Assembly (NCBI RefSeq): GCF_029767005.1
Contig: NZ_JARUQR010000007.1
Span: forward strand, 1-33,477
DNA length: 33,477 nucleotides
Reading direction: 5' to 3'
DNA from: Thiomicrorhabdus sp. ZW0627
GTDB taxonomy: Bacteria > Pseudomonadota > Gammaproteobacteria > Thiomicrospirales > Thiomicrospiraceae
Shown: piece by piece, positions 24,544 through 32,186 of the stretch
Layout: each line of letters begins with the position of its first letter
Numbering within the stretch: position 1 is the first letter of the stretch
The notes under the pieces: generated by a model
Databases searched by the model: none
What the model was told of the DNA's origin: nothing
Seen by the model: only the letters and a program-made list of their open reading frames with translations
Position numbers and translations under genes: made by a program

Positions 24544-27500
24544 ATGGCTGAAACACAGAATACGTCTAAGTCTGATTTGAATATCGCCGGTAAGCTGGCA
24601 AAGGCGTTTATTCATTCCAAGATCACCATGATGATCATGATTGCAATCACCCTGGCAGGGATGATGGCCTATCTGATCACGCCGCGTGAATATAACCCGC
24701 AAATTGTGGTTCCTGCTGCGAATATTATCGTGCCGAAAGGCGGTGCGACGCCGGAAGAAGTTTCCAATATGGCGGTGAAACCGCTGGAAGCGATTATGAA
24801 CGCTTTGCCGGGTGTGGATCATACCTTTGGGTATGCCACCAACGATTTCGGTGTGGTGACGGTTCAGTTCGAAGTGGGTGAAAATCAGGTAGACAGCTTG
24901 GTGAAGGTCTATAACCAGCTGATGCAGAATATGGATAAGATGCCACCGGATACCCAGCAGCCTCTAATTCGTCCGATCAACGTTGACGATGTGCCTATCC
25001 TGACTTTGGCGGTTACTTCAAGCGATTTGCCGGGCGTGGCATTGCGAGATCTATCTTTGAAGGTGGTTGAGCATTTGCGAAATGTTCCGGGTGTCTCTTT
25101 TACCGAAGTGGTAGGTGGTGACCGCCGTGCCGTGAATGTCTGGTTGGACGCGCAGAAAATCGCTTTGACAGGTCTGACCCTTGAACAAATCAGCGACATG
25201 CTGAAAGGAAGCAACGTCTCCTTGCCGGTTGGCTCACTGGTTAATAACAACAAAAACCAGTTGGTTCGCGTTAACGGTTATTTAGGCAACGCCAAAGAGG
25301 TCGGAGACATCATCATTGGTGCGGATATGGGGCGCCCGATCTATTTGCACGATATCGCCAAGATTGAAGACGGTCCGGAAGAAGCAGATGCCTATACCCG
25401 TATCGGGTTTGGGCCTCATGGCCATCCTGGTGTGCATGGAGAACAGTCGGCTGTAACGATTACCATCGCCAAAAAGCCGGGAACCAATGCGGTTGAGGTG
25501 GCCGATGCGGTTCTGAAGAAGATGGATTTCCTCAAGAAGGCAGTTATTCCAGCCAACGTGGACGTTATTGTTACTCGTAACGACGGTGAGAAAGCCAACG
25601 CCGCCGTAAATCTGTTGATGGAACACTTGGCGATTGCCGTGGCGTCGGTCATTGTGATTCTGGTCATTTTCCTAGGATGGCGCGAAGCCGGAATCGTGAC
25701 TTTGACGGTACCGTTGATTCTGTTTGTGGTGCTGTTTGTGGGAATGATTGCCGATCAGACCATTAACCGAATCACGCTATTCGCTCTGATTTTGTCACTG
25801 GGATTGTTGGTGGATGCCGCCATCGTGGTCATTGAGAATATCCATAGGCATATCCATGAAGGGTTCGATCCCGAAAAATTCGACGATTTGATGATTAAAG
25901 CGACCAACGAGATCGGTAATCCGACCAACGTTGCAACCTTGGCCGTTATTCTGGCGTTCATTCCGATGTTGTTCGTAACCGGGATGATGGGGCCGTTTAT
26001 GGCACCGATTCCATTCAACGTGCCGGTTGCGATGATTGCCTCTTTGGTGGTGGCTTATATCCTGGTGCCTTATGCGGCATACCGCTGGTTAGGTAAAAAA
26101 GCCATCAAAGAGATGCAGGAGCGTGAAAGTCTTGAGGCGCTGCATGTTCATAAAGAAGATTGGATGCAAAGGCTGTACGTCAAGATCATCACGCCGATGA
26201 TTGAAAGTCGAACCAAGCGCAATGTCTTCTTGTTTGTGGTGTTGATGACCTTGTTTGCCGCAATGCTGCAACCAGCATTGCAGTTCTTGCGTGATGACGG
26301 AATGAACAATCCTCTGCATCCGGCTGGTGTGGAAGTGAAGATGCTGCCTTACGACAACACAAGTACTTTATTGGTACAGGTCGATATGCCGGAAGATTCC
26401 GCGCTGGAAGCGACGGATCGAGTGGTGCGTCATGTCGGAGCGGAAATCGCCAGAACGATTCATGTTACGGATTACAGTATCTATTTGGGTGAACCGGCAC
26501 CAATTGATTTTGCTGCACTGGTTCGTGGGGATTTGATCAAGAGAGGTCCGAATTTCGCGCAAATTCGAGTCAATTTGGTGAATAAGCATCATCGTGACGA
26601 GTCGTCGCATGATATTGCCATCTTATTGGATGAGAAGCTGGATGAAATCCGCAAGTCGTTCCCGGAAGCGAATATCAAAATCTATGAAACTCCGCCAGGA
26701 CCACCTGTGACGACTCAGATTATGGCTGAGTTGTACGGGCCGGATTACGATAAGCTTCGTGCTGCGGCAACGGAGATCGACGAGAAGTTCAACAATATTT
26801 ACGGCATGATCAATGTGGACGATTCTGTGACGTCCGATATTCGCAGTTACGAAATCAATATCGATCGTGAACAGGCGAACTTGTTGGGTGTGGCTCCTGC
26901 GCAGGTTGCTAAGATGTTGAGAGATTACATCAATGGCTATGAGCTGGGCTACATGCACTTGGATAATGTGCGCGAGTCGGTCAATATTCTAGTGCGCTTG
27001 CCGAAGTCGGAGCGTACCGTCGCTGAACAGCTTTTGTCGCTGAGAGTCCAGGCTCGTTCCGGCGAAGCGGTTCCTCTGTCTGCGGTTGCTAATATTGAGG
27101 AAGTGACGTATGCCAAGCCAATTATGGATCGTGATCAGCACCAGATGGTGATGGTTGGCGGTGAGTTGTTACGCTCAAGTCCGGTTTATGCGGTATTGTC
27201 ACTGGACAAGATGTTGGATGGCGTTACCTTGCCGAACTCCGGCGTGACGTTCCATACGGCTAACTTAGGTTTTGTCACAGCTCAACCCGATGACGTCATG
27301 GACTACACGCTTCTTTGGGGTGGTGAGATGCGTCTGACATTGGATGTTTTCCGTGATATGGGAAGTGCATTCATTGTGGCCTTGATCTTCATTTATCTGA
27401 TTCTGGTCGGCTATTACCGTTCGTTCATGATGCCTGTGATCGTCATGGGGGCGATTCCTCTGACGATGATCGGGGTGTTCCCTGGGCACTGGCTGACCGG

Positions 27501-27864
27501 GCAGGCGTTCACGGCTACCTCCATGATCGGTGTCATCGCGCTCGCGGGTATCGTGGTACGAAATTCCCTATTGTTGATCGACTTTATCCTGGAATACCGT
27601 AAGGAAGGTCAGTCGCTTAAGGATGCGGTTATCGAAGCCGGTAAGGTACGATTCCGTCCGATTCTTCTGACGGCCTTGGCCATCATGTTCGGATCCATGA
27701 TCATGATTACCGATCCAGTATTCGGCGGTTTGGCGGTTTCATTGATTTTCGGAACTTTGTCTTCCACGGTTCTGACGTTGTTGGTGATTCCTCTGCTTTA
27801 TTACATCTGGCAGTGGCACGGCGGCGTGAAGCAACAGGAAGCTTTGGAGGCTAAAGCCGAATAA
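24544..27864 (+). CDS. RND efflux transporter permease subunit
   Basis: A 1106-residue inner-membrane proton antiporter with the usual two six-helix halves, each with a large periplasmic loop. The N-terminal TM1 block is MMIMIAITLAGMMAYLITPR, and the TM4 proton-relay region reads GLLVDAAIVVIENIHRH, with one Asp where AcrB has two. The second half shows GVIALAGIVVRNSLLLIDFI and GGLAVSLIFGTLSSTVLTLL. The single-Asp relay and the loop sequence ETPPGPPVTTQIMAELYGPD place it outside the classic AcrB group; metal, sulfur-compound or lipid substrates are all possible. The gene ends the operon, followed by a strong terminator. Confidence 0.95.
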   Translation: MAETQNTSKSDLNIAGKLAKAFIHSKITMMIMIAITLAGMMAYLITPREYNPQIVVPAANIIVPKGGATPEEVSNMAVKPLEAIMNALPGVDHTFGYATNDFGVVTVQFEVGENQVDSLVKVYNQLMQNMDKMPPDTQQPLIRPINVDDVPILTLAVTSSDLPGVALRDLSLKVVEHLRNVPGVSFTEVVGGDRRAVNVWLDAQKIALTGLTLEQISDMLKGSNVSLPVGSLVNNNKNQLVRVNGYLGNAKEVGDIIIGADMGRPIYLHDIAKIEDGPEEADAYTRIGFGPHGHPGVHGEQSAVTITIAKKPGTNAVEVADAVLKKMDFLKKAVIPANVDVIVTRNDGEKANAAVNLLMEHLAIAVASVIVILVIFLGWREAGIVTLTVPLILFVVLFVGMIADQTINRITLFALILSLGLLVDAAIVVIENIHRHIHEGFDPEKFDDLMIKATNEIGNPTNVATLAVILAFIPMLFVTGMMGPFMAPIPFNVPVAMIASLVVAYILVPYAAYRWLGKKAIKEMQERESLEALHVHKEDWMQRLYVKIITPMIESRTKRNVFLFVVLMTLFAAMLQPALQFLRDDGMNNPLHPAGVEVKMLPYDNTSTLLVQVDMPEDSALEATDRVVRHVGAEIARTIHVTDYSIYLGEPAPIDFAALVRGDLIKRGPNFAQIRVNLVNKHHRDESSHDIAILLDEKLDEIRKSFPEANIKIYETPPGPPVTTQIMAELYGPDYDKLRAAATEIDEKFNNIYGMINVDDSVTSDIRSYEINIDREQANLLGVAPAQVAKMLRDYINGYELGYMHLDNVRESVNILVRLPKSERTVAEQLLSLRVQARSGEAVPLSAVANIEEVTYAKPIMDRDQHQMVMVGGELLRSSPVYAVLSLDKMLDGVTLPNSGVTFHTANLGFVTAQPDDVMDYTLLWGGEMRLTLDVFRDMGSAFIVALIFIYLILVGYYRSFMMPVIVMGAIPLTMIGVFPGHWLTGQAFTATSMIGVIALAGIVVRNSLLLIDFILEYRKEGQSLKDAVIEAGKVRFRPILLTALAIMFGSMIMITDPVFGGLAVSLIFGTLSSTVLTLLVIPLLYYIWQWHGGVKQQEALEAKAE

Positions 27865-27897
27865 TAATTTATCGATAACAAAGCTTGTTTTGTTTAT

Positions 27898-27936
27898 AAA
27901 ACGCCTTGCCGGAGATGCCGACAAGGCGTTTTTTTT
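27898..27936 (+). terminator. intrinsic terminator of the RND operon
   Basis: AAAACGCCTTG (27898-27908) pairs with CAAGGCGTTTT (27922-27932), with an inner CGG/CCG helix, followed by a T-run to 27936. It lies 34 bp past the pump stop codon. Confidence 0.9.
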
Positions 27937-27947
27937 GGATTTGAAAG

Positions 27948-27963
27948 TGAACAGCCCTGTTCA
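27948..27963. repeat. palindrome TGAACAG/CTGTTCA after the RND operon
   Basis: TGAACAG and CTGTTCA flank a central CC. It resembles the GAACAGGCCTGTTC core after prmA, with CC replacing the GC at the centre. It lies 12 bp after the terminator's T-run. Confidence 0.5.
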
Positions 27964-28066
27964 TTATCAAAAATGACGATGGACGAATGTCCTATTTGCT
28001 TAATATCGCTATAAAGCACGCCTTATATAGGGTGTTTTTTAAAATAACGCTTGTTAGAATGAGGGT

Positions 28067-28110
28067 TCTAAAATTCATATTCCAAAGTAGACATATGTCT
28101 GAATTTTAGA
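28067..28110. promoter_or_regulatory. nested dyad upstream of the hbpS-like gene
   Basis: TCTAAAATTCA (28067-28077) is an exact inverted copy of TGAATTTTAGA (28100-28110), 22 bp apart. The perfect palindrome AGACATATGTCT (28089-28100) lies inside and touches the right arm. It is 32 bp before the start codon, so it could be an operator pair or a 5'-UTR hairpin. Confidence 0.5.
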
Positions 28111-28142
28111 CGAACACTAAACTTGAATAAGGAGTCGTTACG

Positions 28143-28643
28143 ATGGTCAGAAAATTAAAAAGAGTTGCTGCCATTTTAGGTTTGAGCGCTGTGGTTAGTG
28201 CGCCGGTTATGGCTGAAGAGCCAATGACGGTAAATGTATCGCGTCTTTCAATGGATGTGGCTAACACAATCGCTGTGAATACGATTAATGCATGTCGTGA
28301 AAAAGGGATTCCTGTCAGTGTTACGGTGGTTGACCGTAACGGGATTGTTCAGGCGCAATTAAGAGATACGATTGCTCCGCCTGTTTCATTGGGAATCAGT
28401 AAAAAGAAAGCGTATACCGCGGTCATGTTCAATGTAAAAGGGTCGCAGTTAGGTGATCGGGCCAACAGTCCTTTGCAGACAATGGGTGAAGGTTTGGCGT
28501 TCATGGCCGGCTCAACGCCTATTCAAGCGGGTGGCAAGTTGTACGGTGCCGTTGGTGTGAGTGGTGCACCGGATGGTAAGGATGATGAAGCTTGCGCGAT
28601 TGCAGGAGTGGAATCGGTTCAGGATGATTTAGAAATGCAGTAA
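28143..28643 (+). CDS. exported GlcG/HbpS family heme-binding-like protein
   Basis: A 166-residue protein with a signal peptide (about residues 1-24, ending SAPVMAEE), hence probably periplasmic. The single domain is the GlcG/HbpS (DUF336) fold: GIPVSVTVVDRNGIVQAQLR, GISKKKAYTAVMFN and the C-terminal LYGAVGVSGAPDGKDDEACA. Streptomyces HbpS binds heme and senses redox stress with a partner kinase, while many relatives are only linked to glycolate or other operons, so heme binding is likely but unproven. GGAG is placed seven bases before the ATG. It stands alone, preceded by a nested inverted repeat and followed by its own terminator. Confidence 0.9.
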   Translation: MVRKLKRVAAILGLSAVVSAPVMAEEPMTVNVSRLSMDVANTIAVNTINACREKGIPVSVTVVDRNGIVQAQLRDTIAPPVSLGISKKKAYTAVMFNVKGSQLGDRANSPLQTMGEGLAFMAGSTPIQAGGKLYGAVGVSGAPDGKDDEACAIAGVESVQDDLEMQ

Positions 28644-28664
28644 TGTTTTCTAAGTCTTATCTTG

Positions 28665-28697
28665 TAAAAAAGCCAGCAATTTTGCTGGCTTTTTTGT
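28665..28697 (+). terminator. intrinsic terminator of the hbpS-like gene
   Basis: AGCCAGCAA (28671-28679) pairs perfectly with TTGCTGGCT (28682-28690) over two Ts, with A-run upstream and T-run downstream. It lies 22 bp past the stop codon. Confidence 0.9.
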
Positions 28698-28722
28698 TTT
28701 TGGGGGTCTTATGGGGGCATAA

Positions 28723-28754
28723 ATATAAGAACATAACTATATAAGAATATAACT
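28723..28754. repeat. 16-bp tandem direct repeat upstream of flp
   Basis: ATATAAGAACATAACT (28723-28738) is followed at once by ATATAAGAATATAACT (28739-28754), one mismatch; a third, decayed copy may begin at 28755. The composition would favour DNA bending or repeated protein binding. Confidence 0.6.
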
Positions 28755-28976
28755 ATATATCAATAACTTATACCCATAAAAGAAAAATATTTTCCTTTTA
28801 ATACAGTGACTTAACCTCTCATTCAGTACGTTTATTTAACCCTAGAAAATATACTTATTAAGTAATCAAAAGATTTATTTATAAAACCCTATAAATTTCA
28901 TTGAAGTTGAAAAACGATTCCTATTTAATGGCTTCCAACCGGAAACGGTCTGTTAGAAAAAAATGAGGAATTGGAT

Positions 28977-29177
28977 ATGTTGAATGAAGCAAAAGTTTTA
29001 GAAATGGTTAAAACAAAACAAATCAAAAAGCAAAAAGGTGCTTCGATGATTGAGTATGCGTTAGTAATTGCGGCTGTGGCGGGAATTGCTGCCTTAGTAT
29101 TTACTAACTCTACAACTTCAGGTGTCGGTAAAGTAATTAATGACACTGTAACTAAAGCTGCAACAGCTGCTGCATAA
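28977..29177 (+). CDS. flp: Flp family type IVb pilin
   Basis: A 66-residue major pilin. The ATG at 28977 is chosen because GAGGA lies seven bases upstream; an in-frame TTG at 28971 falls between. A positively charged leader rich in Lys is cut after Gly in KKQKG/ASMIEYALVIAA, and the mature protein has Glu at position +5 followed by one long hydrophobic helix, the defining Flp signature. The C-terminal tail is short and Ala/Thr rich. Subunits are exported and assembled into bundled adhesive pili by the tad machinery encoded downstream. Confidence 0.95.
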   Translation: MLNEAKVLEMVKTKQIKKQKGASMIEYALVIAAVAGIAALVFTNSTTSGVGKVINDTVTKAATAAA

Positions 29178-29182
29178 GTCAA

Positions 29183-29680
29183 ATGAAGCTTAAAAAGCAA
29201 CACGGTGCTGTCATGTTGGAAACGGCTTACGTGTTGCCATTTGTATTGGCTGTAATCCTGTTTGTGGTGGAAATTGTCTCCTATGCCATGAACAGTTTTG
29301 CCGCTAACGATGTGTTGACGGATGTTCATAGTTCAATCTTAAGTGAAGTATCGGATGTCAGTAATCTGGAGCCGGGTCAATCGCTTTCGTACACACCAAT
29401 CTATGCTTCATGTAGTTCGGGTAAGGTGGTCCTTCCCACTGGAGTCAATGGTACTTTGACTAATCATGTCAAAACGGCTTTGGAAAATAAGGGAGTAACC
29501 TTCAAGGCAGGTGAGCCTATCAGTGCGACTATCTCCAGTAGTTCTGTTTCTGGTTTTGATGTATATGTCATCGATTTTAAGGCAACAGCTAATTCGCTGA
29601 TATTGCCAGCCGTGTTTGAAGTTATGTTTCCTATGAGTGTCGATACAGTTATTAGTCTTAAAGATAGCTGTACTTCTTAA
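29183..29680 (+). CDS. TadE-like pseudopilin
   Basis: A 165-residue protein with one N-terminal hydrophobic segment. The start KLKKQHG/AVMLETAYVLPFVL shows the prepilin-peptidase motif with Gly before the cut and Glu at +5, as in TadE/TadF pseudopilins that need the TadV-type peptidase. The rest is a periplasmic domain with two Cys residues (in YASCSSG and KDSCTS) that could form a disulfide. It begins five bases after flp with no obvious ribosome site, so it is probably coupled to flp translation. TadE-like genes more often lie at the far end of tad loci; here it directly follows the pilin. Confidence 0.8.
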   Translation: MKLKKQHGAVMLETAYVLPFVLAVILFVVEIVSYAMNSFAANDVLTDVHSSILSEVSDVSNLEPGQSLSYTPIYASCSSGKVVLPTGVNGTLTNHVKTALENKGVTFKAGEPISATISSSSVSGFDVYVIDFKATANSLILPAVFEVMFPMSVDTVISLKDSCTS

Positions 29681-29729
29681 AGATGAACCATTATCGGGTG
29701 CATCGAAATCCTAATTTTATGAGTCGATT

Positions 29730-30614
29730 ATGAAAATACAACGCAGTGATTTCATTCTGTATGGCGTTGCGCTTTTGTCTGCAGTTCTAGCGGTGGGCTT
29801 AGTGTACGGATATGTTGAAAATCGGGTTGCCGCTGCAGAAAGCAAAACAGAAGTTAAAACGGTGACTGTGGTCGAAAAACCGGAGTTGCGTTCTGTTGTC
29901 GTGGCAAACCGGGATTTGTATCGGGGTGAAAAGATCGAGATAGACGACATCAAAGTGTTAATGGTGCCGACAGAAGGTGTGATTGCGAAAGGTGTCATGA
30001 CGCAACCAACAGCCGTTGTGGGGCACATCGCCAAGCAGAATATTTTTGCCGGCGAATGGATGATTGATCAGAAAATCGGTTTGCAGGAAGAAACCGATAG
30101 CAGTGTTGAAGCGTTGTTGGAAAAAGGGATGCGCGCCATACGTATTCCCGTATCGGCTGAAAGCGGTCTGTTAGGGATGTTGAATCCGAGCGATCATGTC
30201 GATGTCATCAGTGTGTTTGAAAGTGCGGATGGAAAGCGCATGATCAGTCGTACGATTCTGCAGAATGTTGAGGTTTTATCGATTGGGCAGACGAACCGGA
30301 TGGGGCAAATGAAACCGGAGGATGTTCAAGAGGCGACTAAGAACCAGCAGGGAGAAGCATTTGTAAAAGCGTCCATGGTTGCCTTGAATGTGAATACGAG
30401 GCAAGCCGAGCAGATAGCCTTGGCCATGAATGTCGGTGCGATTCATTTAGCCCTTAGAGGCCCTGCCGATGTTGAGCTGGTGGAAACCGACGGCGTTAAT
30501 GTCAAAGTGATGGAGCGCGGAAAGCAGCGTCCTCCGAAGTTTAAACCGAAACGGAATCGTGATGTGATTCAAATCATGCAGGGTGACAGTGTTCAAGAGG
30601 TGATTACGCAATGA
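29730..30614 (+). CDS. cpaB: Flp pilus assembly protein CpaB/RcpC
   Basis: A 294-residue protein with an N-terminal membrane anchor (about residues 9-28) and a periplasmic SAF domain, SVVVANRDLYRGEKIEIDDI, as found in CpaB. The following RcpC-like domain includes MRAIRIPVSAESGLLGMLNP and PSDHVDVISVF, its usual core. It helps the secretin pass the pilus through the periplasm, possibly by contacting peptidoglycan. The stop overlaps the cpaC start (ATGA at 30611), which indicates translational coupling. Confidence 0.93.
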   Translation: MKIQRSDFILYGVALLSAVLAVGLVYGYVENRVAAAESKTEVKTVTVVEKPELRSVVVANRDLYRGEKIEIDDIKVLMVPTEGVIAKGVMTQPTAVVGHIAKQNIFAGEWMIDQKIGLQEETDSSVEALLEKGMRAIRIPVSAESGLLGMLNPSDHVDVISVFESADGKRMISRTILQNVEVLSIGQTNRMGQMKPEDVQEATKNQQGEAFVKASMVALNVNTRQAEQIALAMNVGAIHLALRGPADVELVETDGVNVKVMERGKQRPPKFKPKRNRDVIQIMQGDSVQEVITQ

Positions 30615-32185
30615 GTGCAATTTCAAAGTTGATAAGAAAATCGGCATTAATGATGAGCTTGGGGATGGTTGTATTTCCGATGGATGTCCATGCCGCATTG
30701 GAAAAGGTTTATAACCTGACGGAGACGGACAGTCAGATTATTAAGTTTGATCAGGCCTTGAAACGAGCATTGATCGCCAATCCGGAATTGGCGACGGTAA
30801 AAGTCCTGAGTAAAAATGAGTTGTTAATCACAGGTAAAGGGGCTGGCCGAACCCAGCTGATTGTGACTTATCGTGATGTTCCAAATGTAGATCACAAGGT
30901 GGTGTTGAATGTTGCACCAGACCAGTCTCGTAGAGAAGAAATTGAATCCACGCTCGATAAACTCCTCAAGGACCTGAATCCTCAAGGAACGGTTTCTTAT
31001 GAATTGAAGAATATTTGGATAAATCCGGAAAGTGCGGTACGCCGTGAAGTGGATCGAATCGGTAATCAAGTCGATGATGATGCAACTTTGAAAACCAGTA
31101 AGCGTAAGGATAAGGAAGTTTTGCAGTCCGAGCAGTCGGCTGGAAGCCTAGGCGTTCAGCCTATAGCCGGTAATTACATGGTGTTGCTGAGCGGCGAAGT
31201 GCCGAACAAGGCGCAAAAAAAACGCATCCAATCGGTTATTTCGGCATTGGGACTAAGTGTCGTCAACATGGTGAAAGTGACAGGACCTCAGCAAGTTAAA
31301 TTATCAGTCCGTGTAGCTGAAGTTGTCAAAGGTAATCCTTTCCGTAGCGGTTTTGCGGCAAGGGACAAGAAAGACCGCTATGGAATCTTTCCACCGGGTA
31401 ACTTAGGAACAACAGCCAGTTTTTTGTTGAATGTGGACGAAGTCGCTTCGGGTACACCTGCGGGCATGGTATTTCCACATCCGGATGGTTTTCAAATCGG
31501 AGTGAATCCTCGTGAGGGGAATTTATTCGGAGTTCTATCCATTCTCGAAGAAAACAACCTGGCTCGTGTTTTAGCCAAGCCGGAGTTGATTGTGCAGTCA
31601 GGTGAAACGGCCGACTTTTTGGTTGGAGGAGAGGTGCCGATTCCGACAGCTCAGCATCAGGACACGATCACGGTTACTTATAAAGAGTTTGGTGTACGTC
31701 TGCGTTTCAGTCCGGTCATTACCGAATCCGGTGATATTCAGATGACAGTGGCGCCGGAAGTGAGCAATATCGACGAAAGTGCCGGGGCGCAAACGGGTAG
31801 TATCGTTGTTCCCGGGTTCCGTTCGCGCAGAGCGAATACCACCATCACGTTGGCACCGGGGCAAAGTTTTGTGATCGGTGGTTTGATTCAGGATAACTTG
31901 CGATCCACCGTGTCCAAGATTCCGTTACTGGGCGATATTCCGATTATCGGTGCTCTTTTCCGTTCCACAAGTTATGAAAAGGATCAGTCTGAGTTGGCGA
32001 TTCTCGTCACCCCGACATTTGTTGAGCCGATTGAAGCGGGAACCAAAGTGTCTTTGCCGGGTGAAAGATTGCAGCGACCGAGTGCAGCAGACGGTTTCTT
32101 TATGGGTAAAGTCGCCGAATTATTGCCGGAAGGTGAGAGTGCTTTGCCAGAACTGGCCGTGAAGATCGGATTGGAGAAACCTTGA
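30611..32185 (+). CDS. cpaC: Flp pilus secretin CpaC/RcpA
   Basis: A 524-residue outer-membrane secretin. A signal peptide ends near FPMDVHAALEK. The N-terminal pilus-secretin domain (about residues 30-100) is followed by a BON-like region, YMVLLSGEVPNKAQKKRIQS, and the C-terminal secretin core. Core hallmarks are EVPIPTAQHQDTITVTYKEF, GVRLRFSPVI and the gate region GGLIQDNLRSTVSKIPLLGD, then IPIIGALFRSTSYEKDQSEL. It forms the ring through which the Flp pilus leaves the cell. It overlaps cpaB by four bases and ends one base before cpaE. Confidence 0.95.
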   Translation: MSAISKLIRKSALMMSLGMVVFPMDVHAALEKVYNLTETDSQIIKFDQALKRALIANPELATVKVLSKNELLITGKGAGRTQLIVTYRDVPNVDHKVVLNVAPDQSRREEIESTLDKLLKDLNPQGTVSYELKNIWINPESAVRREVDRIGNQVDDDATLKTSKRKDKEVLQSEQSAGSLGVQPIAGNYMVLLSGEVPNKAQKKRIQSVISALGLSVVNMVKVTGPQQVKLSVRVAEVVKGNPFRSGFAARDKKDRYGIFPPGNLGTTASFLLNVDEVASGTPAGMVFPHPDGFQIGVNPREGNLFGVLSILEENNLARVLAKPELIVQSGETADFLVGGEVPIPTAQHQDTITVTYKEFGVRLRFSPVITESGDIQMTVAPEVSNIDESAGAQTGSIVVPGFRSRRANTTITLAPGQSFVIGGLIQDNLRSTVSKIPLLGDIPIIGALFRSTSYEKDQSELAILVTPTFVEPIEAGTKVSLPGERLQRPSAADGFFMGKVAELLPEGESALPELAVKIGLEKP

Positions 32186-32186
32186 T

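Larger units (their letters stand above)
28644..28976. other. 333-bp AT-rich region upstream of the tad locus
   Basis: It begins with the hbpS-like terminator, then a 16-bp tandem repeat at 28723-28754, a palindrome TACTTATTAAGTA at 28852-28864, and a possible -10 TATAAA at 28890-28895 without a good -35. No ORF was supported. The flp promoter must lie in the right half, since the long AT-rich stretch continues to about 28920. Confidence 0.5.

Noticed and set aside
18756-28876. The 14-mer TAATCAAAAGATTT occurs upstream of both the fadL-like gene (18756-18769) and flp (28863-28876).
   Set aside because: A 14-base match between two AT-rich stretches is expected about once by chance in a window of this size, so no shared regulation is claimed.
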